This document shows positions 55,279 through 64,000 of a stretch of 64,000 bases of DNA, piece after piece. The stretch is from Dactylis glomerata (taxonomy: Eukaryota; Streptophyta; Magnoliopsida; Poales; Poaceae). The number at the start of each line of letters is the position of its first letter. The stretch's first letter is position 1. The notes under the pieces are model-generated. The model was not told the origin of the DNA, ran no database searches, and was given only the letters and a program-made list of their open reading frames with translations. The position numbers and the translations under genes were made by a program. Where the stretch lies: positions 248,001 to 312,000 of the forward strand of contig QXEO01000239.1 of NCBI GenBank assembly GCA_007115705.1. The letters run 5' to 3'.

Positions 55279-56952
55279 TTCGTCATTGGTATTGGTATCC
55301 CCTTGGCTTGTTCCAAGCTTGGGGGAGTGCCGCGGTATCACATCATTATCTTTTACTCATTTACTTTTCAAGTAGAGTCATATCATGAATAGAGAAGTTA
55401 TCTTATAGAATAGTTTGCAGTGTGGAAGTATCCTCCTTAGTTGGTTATCTATGTATCCCTTGGTGTGAGTTGCGGTAATGAAATATTAATGAGAAGTGGT
55501 ATCGTTTACTTTCCACACACTTTATTTTAGTTTGCAATCTCTCTCATACGATTAGTCTTGTTGATTTGTATTGGTATCACTTTGGGAGCATGAGTAAATT
55601 TAGTTGGTTTTGGCAAACTTAGCTTGGTCAGTAGCAACATTACCTTGAGGTTTGAATAGAAAAGAAGAAAGAAGTGCTTGTAGTTACATCACTTCAGTTT
55701 TCCTTCATGTTTGGCTTATAAGCATTATTATTCTCAAAGTTAAAATCATTGTACCTTCAAGGAAGTTTGCATGATTGTTCCTATTATATGTATGTTTGTT
55801 TGTTTCATGCAATTCTTATGCTTGCTACCCAGCCTTGCTAGCCAAAAACCTGTACTGAGAGGGAATACATCTCGTGCATCCAACTCCTAAAAGCCAAGTT
55901 ACTTCCAAAGAGTCGACTATAAATCCCTATGCATGGTATTTCAAGCCGTTCCAAGTAAATTTTCATGTGCTACCTTTCAAAAACCTTCAAATACTTCTCA
56001 TTTTGTGCCACTGTTTTGAGCTCATGAGGACGTAGTGGATGGGTTTGTTATCTTCCATACTAAATTAAGTACCCCTCGACTAGGCAGCTTCATCTGCTCG
56101 TCATTAATTTTGCAAGGAAGCTGGTCAGACCATTGTAATCTCAAAAAGAAAAGAAAAAGGCACTCCTCCATGGTTTGTGAAAGTTGGTTTGCACCCGATG
56201 GAATCGGTTAGCCATGGTTTGAGAAAGGAAAAGGTGGGGAGGATTGCCAAGCTATAAAAAGAGCACAATTGTGCCAACTAATCAACATCTCGGAACCGCT
56301 CTCACTTGTTTTGTATGGAAGATATCAAGAACTCCGTTGCTAGTCGTTGACAAAAGCAAGCACCTCTCAAAACAACTTTTACCTCTGTTTTACAAATGAA
56401 AAGCTCTAGCACATGTTTAATCCCTGGTTCCCTCTGCGAAGGGACTGTCTTTTACTTTTATGTTGAGTCAACCTATTCCCTTCTATCTCAAGCAAGCATT
56501 TGAGTTGTTATGTTTCACTCATCCATATGTTGATCCGTTCAATCATGTTTACTAACTTCTTTTGTTAGTACAATGCTTTTATCTGAATGAATATATCTTT
56601 GAAAGCTTTCTATGATTGCAAAAGTTTATTTCATTGAGCATATGGTTTTTGCTATATTAGCTCTATTTTTTAAAAGGCTCCGTTCAAAAGTAAGTATAGT
56701 TTGTTCATTATTCTCTGATCAAGAACTAAGGTTTGCCATTACCAATTATAGTTTACCTTGTGCATCCTTATTTGTGATTCCCTTTTACTTATTGCAAGTC
56801 TATATCATATAAAGGGAAGTTGCTGTCTATTATAATTTGTGCCTTGGTAAATGTAATGCTTCTTGTCCGTATTTTGATTATCGACACTTTACTCCATAAA
56901 TCTGTGGTCATGTTTACCGAGTTTAGTTTTCGCTTGGGGACAAGCGAGGTCT
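55279..56952 (+). other. Athila 3' untranslated spacer
   Basis: 1.7 kb without an ORF of note. CCAAGCTTGGGGGAGTGCC at about 55313-55331 resembles the true polypurine tract at 56953-56966 and may be a second tract. Confidence 0.6.
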
Positions 56953-56966
56953 AAGCTTGGGGGGGT
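56953..56966 (+). other. Athila polypurine tract
   Basis: AAGCTTGGGGGGGT directly abuts the 3' LTR at 56967, as expected for the plus-strand DNA primer. Confidence 0.85.
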
Positions 56967-58482
56967 TGATATGTCCATTTTGCATCACTATTTTGTAACA
57001 TAATTTACTGTTATTCATTGATATATTTCACATTTAGAGATGATACTTATGTTGTTTCCTCTGTTTTTACATGTTTGATGATAATTGGAGGATTTACTGC
57101 CAGAGTCAGGATTCTGCTGGAAAAAGGACTATCAAGACACCATATTTTGGAAGATCAGGAAATTCTAGAAAAATACCAGAAAATTATATTTTACCAGAAG
57201 ACTGAAGAAGCCAGAAGGAGGAGTCGAGAGGAGCCACGGGGCAGGCTCACACATAGGGGGCGCGACCTGAGCCCTGGCCGCGCCGGCCGGTTGTGTGGCA
57301 ACCCTGGCCCACTTCTGCCATCGCCCCTTCGCGTATTTTATCATCCCCAAAAACCTAAGTCAAGGGGGGGCTCAGAGATAGACACCGCCGCCTCTGCGGG
57401 GCGGAAAACACCAGAGAGAAAAAAGCTCTCCGGCAGGCAGAAATCTGCCGGGGAAATTCCTTCCCGGAGAGGGAAGATCGTCGCCATTGTCATCATCATC
57501 GCGCCAGACTTCATCGGGGTCATCATCACCATCATCCTCATCACCAACACCTTCATCTCCACCATCACCACGCCATCTCGCTGTAACATCTTGAGCTGAA
57601 TCTTGTCAAATTCTTAGGGGAAACTTTCCCGGTGTTGATTACTCTTGTGGTTGATGCTATTGAGTGGAACCGTTGAATTAAGGTTTATGTTCAGATTATT
57701 ATTTACCATTATTTCACCTCTGATCATGATCCATATGATGTCTTATGAGTAGTTCGTTTAGTTCTTGAGGACATGGGAGAAGTCAAGTCGTTAGTAGTGG
57801 AATTATGTTGAGTAATATTTAATGGTTTGATATTTGTTTGTTGTGGTGTTATTTCACTAGTGGTGTCATGTGTATTTGGCTACATGATACTTCACCATTT
57901 ATGGGCCTAGTGAGATGCATTGTGTATTTGGCTACCAATTGTAGGGTTGCTGGAGTGACAGAAACCTAAACCTCCGTTGGAAAACCATTGCACCAGGGAG
58001 CGTAGGATCTTAGAGTTTAAGGCTGTGGTTAGATTTATCTTAATTACTTTCTTGTATTTGCGGATGCTTGCAAGGGGTATAATCACAAGTGTGTATTTAT
58101 CCTAGTAAGGGTAGTGCGCTAGCACAGGTTCACCCCCATAACACTTATCAAACCAATAAAGATTATTTAGCGATATGAAGCGAAAGCACTTGACAGAACC
58201 TCCCGTGTGTCCTCGAGAACGTTTGGTTATCATAAGTTACACAACCGGCTTGTTCTTTGCTCTAGAAACGATTGGGCCACTTGCAGCAATTATTACTATT
58301 GTCTTTTATTTACTCGTACTTTATTTATTTGCATTACCAAATACCCCTGAAAACCCGTTTGCTAGTATTTATAGTGAATCCTTGATCAAAACCACTTGTC
58401 AACACCTTCTGCTCCTCGTTGGGTTCGACACTCTTATTTATCGAAAGTACTACGATACACCCCCTATACTTGTGGGTCATCA
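56967..58482 (+). repeat. Athila 3' LTR
   Basis: 1516 bp, uninterrupted. It provides the empty-site sequence for the CACTA-3 insertion (GGTTATCATAAG near 58227). Confidence 0.95.
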
Positions 58483-58487
58483 GTATT

Positions 58488-58921
58488 GATCTAAGTTTTA
58501 GAATGCTTATTAGGATGGGCGCGCTTGCTGTGATATGGTCGCTATGACTATGTAGAAATGACAAAGTTTTTAATGACAAAAATTGTTCTCTCTTGCAGGT
58601 TATCTATAGATGTACCGGTATTCTCCGTCTATGGTCACCTGTACAACGGATGGAGAATCGCGACCTATTTACGGAGGTCTGTGCACGGTTGGAGGCTACG
58701 GCGAGGGATACTTTTTCCCCACATGGGTGGTTGCATAATCTACGGATTGGACCTCCACCTACTCCTTAGACGATCTACACTTACTCATTTTGATATGTAT
58801 TTCGTCTATTTTCATTTCTTTTGATACTTGAGACTTTCAGAACGGCTGTGTGCATCTTAGTTATGCAGAGGCTAGATGTAATTGCTTTTTGAGTAATGAA
58901 AGCGCCTTTTTCGAAAAAAAA
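58488..58921 (+). pseudogene. LINE ORF2 end and 3' UTR (right part)
   Basis: It continues the frame of 38101-38894 after Athila excision (FGNWLHG, then IDLSFRMLIRMGALAVIWSL and WLCRNDKVFNDKNCSLLQVI). A 3' UTR and an A run at about 58912-58921 follow, consistent with a LINE tail. Confidence 0.82.
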
Positions 58922-58984
58922 ATGTATAATAGATATTATCCCCTGGCATCAAACATACCAAATACGTGTGATGTGATGGCCAAA

Positions 58985-59338
58985 CAATCAAGTCTGTAGC
59001 TGCATGTTGTGAGTTCGAATTCCAAATTGTGACATAAAGTTTAGTTTTGTCCTTTCGCCACTGACATGTGGGACCTGCATATAAGGCATCATCAAGGTCA
59101 CATGTGTCAGAAAAAATATACACGGGTTTCTTTAAAAAAATTACAATGCCACATGTCAGCTGTTGATTGCTTAGAATATGCACGTGCCCCGTAGCTGACT
59201 GGTTTTTGTAAAAAAAAAATGAAGTTGACCGCGTTCACCAAAAATGTAATTTCGGTGACCAGTTAGTCCGTTTTGCAAGTTTATTGACTTAAGTGCACCT
59301 GCATTACAGGTTTAGTGACCATCAGTGCTATTTACCCA
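58985..59338 (-). repeat. Right TIR of the large Mutator-like element
   Basis: Inverted counterpart of 37151-37530, ending GTGCTATTTACCCA next to the 9-bp duplication. Confidence 0.8.
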
Positions 59339-59347
59339 ACAAAAAAA

Positions 59348-60468
59348 TAAAACAGGGGAGAGAAGGGGCAGTAGGGAGGGGCATACATCACAGAGAGTTC
59401 TCGTGCCACGTCACTTCAGCTTCCTTCCGGCGATCCCACTTATCTGTTCCGATAGCAAGGAGATTCAGGAGTTGCATCACCGCCTCTTTGCAGAGATGCG
59501 TGTGTAGGACCTCGCCGCAGCTAGGGTTCTCCGTGGGGGCACTTGTAGGGGCAGAAGATGAGGTGCCAGAGATTCAGGATAGAAGAGGGAGAGGGGGAGC
59601 TAGGCTAGCGATCGGCGGCGGATTAGAGGTGGATGCGTCTGAAATTAAAGTCTCCTGCAGAAAATTCGGGAACGAGAGAAAGGTCGACAGGAGGAAAAGC
59701 GTGTGGCACAGGAAGTGCTTTTGGCTTTTAACCTGACTACTGGACCGACTCATAGGGAACTGCCTTAACCTGACAGCCTAGGTCAACATTGTCTAATACA
59801 CGCGGATCAACCACATCTCGTTGTTCTTAGGGAGCTTGGTGCTCTTTAAAGATTTCTCACAGCAGCTAGACCCCCGCTTTCACTGCGGTGGATTCTAGTT
59901 TCGTACGAAAATCACCCACCATACCACGCATAAGTTATGCTGGCTCATTTCTTTTGTTTTCCTCGTCCCCCGCGAGGCATCCTCTTCTCTGCTACATCGC
60001 ATCCTTCGTTCTTAGATATAGAGAAGAATCAATCCATGCTTTTTCCGTTGGTACTCCTTCATGTCCCCTGCACCCCTATCTGAAAAAGATTCAGTCTTCT
60101 CTCGCTGCTCAGTCAACCCATCAGTGCAATCTGTTTTCATTCTGCTTAAGAAAAAGTCAATCATTTCATAGCTCGGAAAGGGAAATCGCACGTTAGTATG
60201 TCGGTTCAGGCACACCAACCACTATCCAAAGCAAAGGTTCGTTCCTACTAACCCAATTGAATGTCACATCCAGGGCCTTCCTTGTGAATGTCGTTGGACC
60301 CTTCACTAAGAGCAGTCGAGAAGATCGGCACCTGCCACCGGTAGAGTTCTGGCGCCGCGCCCACCTGCCGCTGCCCATCTACGGGAGCCCTTCCAGCCGC
60401 ATGTCGCCTTCTCCATTGTATCTGAAGTTCCGCTCGCGACTCTCCCCGCATCTTTGCAATTCGTGGCC
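59348..60468. other. Unassigned region with short ORFs
   Basis: No domain was recognised. 59745-60230 has balanced composition and long open stretches on the plus strand from 59888, with a look of organelle-derived or old coding DNA, but no gene could be named. Confidence 0.3.
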
Positions 60469-60588
60469 TATAGCGAAAATAAAAAGTATGGACTGGCTAA
60501 GTGGAGTGTTCTTTGTAGTCCCAAAAACCAAAGGGGACTAGGTATTCAGAACCTTGAGGTCAAAAATACAGCCCTACTTGGTGGCACG
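60469..60588 (+). pseudogene. LINE reverse-transcriptase fragment
   Basis: One frame reads KKYGLAKWSVLCSPKNQRG then LGIQNLEVKNTALLG, a conserved segment near the end of plant LINE reverse transcriptases. In the protein it lies just before the part seen at 38101, but it is outside the Mutator-like element, so it is a separate scrap. Confidence 0.65.
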
Positions 60589-60828
60589 AGCCACCCGGGG
60601 CCTTAAGGGGTTGAAGAAAGTACTTATGGGCTAGAAACTGGCTGGACGATGTGGGCTTCCTTTGTTAACTGCATCCTATGCCATAGTGTAAAAATCTTTA
60701 TTTGCGGGGGATTTACAATGTAAAATGTTTGTTTGAATTTTTTGACATTTTAAAATATATTTTTTAGCATAGGAAGCATATGCAAATCAGAGCCAAATTG
60801 AATTTTCGAATCTGAGAATGGCGTTTTG

Positions 60829-61208
60829 GCTCCCACGTGCATATGCTCCCTTTATTTGAATGTAATATTTGACACATTTTAAAATGTCAAAAAAATAAAA
60901 CGGAAAATTCCTATCGTACATCTTCACATGTTGTGTGTGCATAAAGTCGTTTCACGAAAAATCGACTTATCGTTTGGCCTACGTAAAAAGATAAATTTTA
61001 GTGCTGAAAACAAGACATTTTATGGCATGTTTTGTCTTTTTTACACCGATCACGTGCAATGTCGTTTTTTCATGAAACTTTATGAACTCATATAGATTAT
61101 GGAGATGTACATATGAAATATTTTGTTTAAAGTTTTTGACACTTCAAAATATTTTTTTAGCATAGAGAGCATATGAACATCAGAGCCGAATTGAATTTCC
61201 GAAACTGT
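60829..61208. repeat. AT-rich foldback repeat of the 34085 family
   Basis: The left arm (GGCGTTTTGGCTCCCACGTG, then GCATATGCTCCC and TTTTAAAATGTCAAAAAA) is matched in reverse by 61116-61208, giving an imperfect hairpin of about 190-base arms. 60719-60810 is an additional copy of the right arm. Confidence 0.6.
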
Positions 61209-62119
61209 ATGTAGTACTCGGACTCCCTCGCTTTCACTATTAGTCGTGTTTGTACTTAATTAAAGTCAAACTTTGTAAAATTTGCTCAAATATCTAAAAT
61301 CAAAATATTCTGTTATAAAATCTATAGTATTAGAATCGTTAAGAAGTTTCTTTTTTGCAATTTATGTTGGTATTGAAGATGTTTATATTTCTATATATAT
61401 TTTGGTAATACTTAAAAAGCTTTTACTTTTACTAGACGTCTAGACCTAGAACTCTTGAAGTAAATATTTCAAAACAACTAGCTTTGACTGTTGGCACAAG
61501 AACAAAAGAGCCGCATGTGACGTTATAAATTTTTTGGGCAACCCAGGTGACTGCCGGGCCGATCTGAGAGCATCTCCACTCGGCCTCTCCCAAACAACGA
61601 TCGGCGTAAGCGTTTTTTAGGCTATTTGGGGAGCGCTGGCGCTGAATTCCGTATGGGGGGCGGCGGTTTTCCAGCCGCGCCCCCCTATCCCAAAATTGAA
61701 ACTAGGCGAATTTCATTAAAATATGGCGAATTTTACAAAGACAATCGAAATCTATATACTATATACTAAAAGCACAATATGGGGTTATCGTTTCGGGACA
61801 CTACGTTAATCCACATCATTATAATTATTTATGATAGTTAGATCTAAAATTTATGGTTAGAATTTAATCAAATAACGTAACATAATTTTTTTCATATATA
61901 CATATCTCGTGTGTGTCACGTCTTTGAAACCTCCCATACACGGTTTAAGAAAAAAACTCTTGACAACACGTTCTGCCTATATCTGTAAATGGTTGAGCAT
62001 AAAAACCTTGACCTTCCTTTGCACAAACCTCCCTGTAACCGAGCTCCAGCCGGCAGTACCGGGTGAATCGATCCCCGAACATCCCAGCCTTGAGCTTCAG
62101 GCCCCATCACAGCCCAGCC
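61209..62119. other. AT-rich region, no gene
   Basis: 61225-61450 has a Stowaway-like start (CTCCCTCGCTTTCAC) but no clear end. 61560-61690 is GC-richer, beginning GAGAGCATCTCCACTCGGCC, a phrase common at grass MITE ends. Nothing firm. Confidence 0.35.
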
Positions 62120-62412
62120 ATGTCCCCATTCTCCTGCGCCCACCTCATCCTCTTCTTCGGCGCTGACGTTCTCCTCTCCAAAAACGCCTCCAGATCTATC
62201 CATGATCAAGTCCGCGAGGATGAGGAAGCTGGCTGCCTGGCACCACCAGAAACGGTCGCTGTACTTTGCGCCGACCTAAAAGATTTAACGGTGGTGCCCT
62301 GCCCGGCAGCGTCGTTCTTCTCTGAAATGGGCTCTAGCCGTTGGTCAGTGCAGCTGCGCACGCTGCAGGCCGCCGCTGTGCCGCCCCAAGTCCTGCCAGT
62401 CGACACCCTCAC
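62120..62412 (+). other. Possible host exon interrupted by a retrotransposon
   Basis: An open frame from ATG 62120 (MSPFSCAHLILFFGADVLLS, then PETVAVLCADLKDLTVVPCP) has coding-like GC content and runs into the LTR at 62413. No family recognised. Weak. Confidence 0.25.
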
Positions 62413-62693
62413 TGTAATGCCCAACTACACTCTCGATTCGGATTTCAGAATACAGTGGAGATATTCAGAGTAGCAATAGGAATTCAGAGATACATGAGGG
62501 ATTTCAGAGGGGGTTTCAGAGTAGCAGCAGTGGTGAGAGGTTTCAGGGAGGAGAGGTTTCAGAGAGAGAGGGAGAGAGACAGGAGTTCAGGTATTTCTTT
62601 GTCGTCCCTTTCCTCTTGGTGCTCCTGCCATTTAAAGGCCTCCGTCCGTTGTGTCCAGCCTGGCGTGTGGTTAGCATAGGCCGGGTCGTGACA
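62413..62693 (-). repeat. 3' LTR of a minus-strand retrotransposon
   Basis: A 281-bp LTR reading TGTCACGACCC...GGGCATTACA on the minus strand. It is preceded on the inner side by a polypurine tract and has a TATA-like TTTAAATGG near 62630. The partner LTR is outside the window. The outer flank CTCAC (62408-62412) should be the TSD. Confidence 0.75.
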
Positions 62694-62710
62694 TTACCCC
62701 CTTCTTCGAT
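62694..62710 (-). other. Polypurine tract
   Basis: Minus-strand ATCGAAGAAGGGGGTAA ends directly at the LTR start (62693). This marks the LTR as the 3' one. Confidence 0.75.
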
Positions 62711-64000
62711 TCCGGCTTGTCCCCAAGCCGGTGCTCGAGGGAAATGTGTGTGCAGCTGCACCTCTTTCCCCCCGGTGGTCAATGAAACTGGTAGATCGTC
62801 TAAGACTGGTTGGAATGGACTAGCATCTGGAGCTGTTTGTCGATGTTGCCGACCCGGATCCCATGGCGTAGTGAGCGGCGAACTGAACATATACCACACC
62901 AGATCACCTGTGCAATTCATCGATTCTTCAGTTGTTGTCAGAATTCTTCTGAGATTGTCCAGACCACCATGTTTGTGCTGCATTCGTACCATACAGTGGT
63001 GCAATAACTGAAGATCAATTGGTTGCACCTTTTGTAACTTGGTCCACCATTCTTTAGCCCCAATAAGTAAACAACAGCACCACTTTTCACTAGGAGTTTG
63101 TATCCAGCTCTCTGTAGAAGAACTTGTTGATTCGCAAGCCAATAATTGTTGTAGAACTGTCTGGTATGGGCATTTTATCTCACAGCATTGGTTTGATAGC
63201 ATCCAAGTATGCAGATCCCAACAGCTCACCCTTTGGAAATTAGAAACATTCTTCTCATAACGAAAGCAAACACCTAGGTCCCAAGGTACACTGATAGATA
63301 ACATGAGTATAGGCTGTACTTGATCACCATCAGAGTATCGCCGCCTACTATAATGGTGTTGTAGTTCATCTGACCATGGCTTCAAATCTATCATCATCTC
63401 ACGGATTATACCCCTAGACGACAACCAGTGGGTACTAATCTGGGGTGGTGGCCATGGGGGTTGCTCAGTTCCACTGCCCAACATATCCGGCACCCAACAT
63501 ATACAGTCCAATTCAACAGCAGCAATCCAACTAGTGGCAGACGACAAAACTGAGTTTATACCTGACTTGAATGAAGATATGTTGTTCTTGTCAGTATTGT
63601 TACAGAACGGCTGGGGTTCGATGTTCTCCTTCGCATTGACGCAAAATGAACCCCTGGCAACAAACTTCCAGGGCCCGAAATATCTGTCATGAAGCAGTAT
63701 GGTAGGCGGAGAAATGCCCAATTCGAACACAAGTGATGCACCCTTAGTGTCGTCATCCTCCACTGATTCTGGGATAGCAAGCAGGTGGGCCTCGAGAACA
63801 TGGAGAGCTTTGATGCCGATGCCAGCAGTCGAGTACTTGGCCGCGGACTCAAGCTTGGTAGGTGTTGCTAAGTCGCCAATGCTGCTAGCAACAATAACAA
63901 CAATGCCGGGCTGCACGCGTATTTTGTCGAGCACCTCACTTGCAGGAAGAAGCGGTGCCCTCCCTTGCACCCAAACATTCGCATCCTCTTGTGCGTTACT
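62711..64000 (-). pseudogene. Interior of minus-strand retrotransposon, unidentified reading frame
   Basis: The minus strand is open from 63970 to beyond the polypurine tract (over 400 codons), e.g. VIVASSIGDLATPTKLESAA, EDDDTKGASLVFELGISPPT and IAAVELDCICWVPDMLGSGT. I find no reverse transcriptase, integrase or chromodomain motif. It precedes the PPT, so it could be an additional 3' ORF or a captured gene. The 5' side is outside the window. Confidence 0.4.

Larger units (their letters stand above)
38895..58482 (+). mobile_element. Athila-type Ty3/Gypsy retrotransposon with three nested insertions
   Basis: The 5' LTR (38895-44400, including a 4-kb CACTA) and 3' LTR (56967-58482) begin TGATA[CT]GTCC and end GGGTCATCA. 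The TSD is GTATT (38890-38894 and 58483-58487). Inside are PBS, gag, aspartic protease, reverse transcriptase, RNase H, integrase, a third ORF and PPT, all on the plus strand. A CACTA element, a Pack-MULE and a SINE are nested in it. Over the first 250 bases the LTRs differ at roughly 11 sites, many of them C-to-T or G-to-A. Stops and frameshifts affect all large ORFs. Confidence 0.95.
37151..59338. mobile_element. Mutator-like element with long TIRs, host of the nested block
   Basis: The left end (GAGTAAATAGCACTGATGGT) and the reverse complement of the right end (TGGGTAAATAGCACTGATGG) start inverted repeats extending some 350 bases at roughly 75-80 percent identity by eye. The 9-bp TSD ACAAAAAAA is at 37142-37150 and 59339-59347. 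The net element without the nested Athila is about 2.6 kb, with no mudrA transposase. It contains a 5'-truncated LINE as cargo or later insertion. The A-rich TSD is low in complexity, but the TIRs make the call firm. Confidence 0.85.

Noticed and set aside
61225..61450. Stowaway MITE
   Set aside because: Only one end resembles a Stowaway terminus; no matching end or TA duplication could be fixed.

Overview
The window is nuclear DNA from a large grass genome, most likely Triticeae (wheat, Aegilops or barley type). The reasons are the dense nested transposons, CACTA elements with subterminal arrays such as CCGTAGCGCA and TAGTCCCGGTTC, Athila- and TAT-type Gypsy retrotransposons, an Au-like tRNA SINE, Stowaway MITEs, and grass gene families (Mgamma-type MADS-box, DUF295, short B3 proteins). 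Roughly three quarters of the sequence can be assigned to transposable elements. Only one convincing free-standing host gene is present, a MADS-box gene at 27188-28294 on the minus strand.

Left block (1-26860). A retrotransposon LTR (1-1303) abuts a second, minus-strand LTR (1304-2211). That LTR sits in a decayed minus-strand DUF4283/zinc-knuckle gene (LINE ORF1-like), whose pieces lie at 2212-3604, 24412-24576 and 26673-26860. The gaps are two CACTA transposons with exact 3-bp target duplications. CACTA-1 (3605-24408, GCC) is a decayed autonomous element with a TNP2 transposase gene, a second DUF8039/Ulp1-like gene and a small RNase H1 N-domain ORF. CACTA-2 (24577-26669, TCC) carries an apparently intact DEDDy 3'-5' exonuclease gene. 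A complete minus-strand TAT-lineage Gypsy element (10725-19517, TSD GCAGT) sits in the leader intron of the second CACTA-1 gene and carries an intact antisense B3/AT-hook gene.

Middle (26860-37150). The MADS-box gene is followed by AT-rich DNA with Stowaway MITEs (31240-31509, 32216-32309), a 900-bp PIF/Harbinger-like element (33023-33922) and a PPR-gene relic split by a palindromic MITE (35917-36135).

Right block (37151-59338). A Mutator-like element with long TIRs and a 9-bp TSD contains a 5'-truncated LINE. The LINE is split by an Athila-type Gypsy element (38895-58482, TSD GTATT). Within the Athila element, a CACTA element (40165-44177, TSD ATC) occupies the 5' LTR, a Pack-MULE (46074-51254, 9-bp TSD) carrying a B3 gene and a DUF295 gene interrupts pol, and a SINE (51694-51837, 14-bp TSD) sits before the reverse transcriptase. 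Every insertion can be excised on paper with its TSD, giving a relative order.

Right end (59339-64000). Unassigned sequence, a LINE reverse-transcriptase scrap and an AT-rich foldback are followed by the 3' LTR (62413-62693) and part of the interior of another minus-strand retrotransposon running off the window.

No CRISPR, rRNA or canonical tRNA gene was found. Splice sites, alignments and divergence figures were done by eye.
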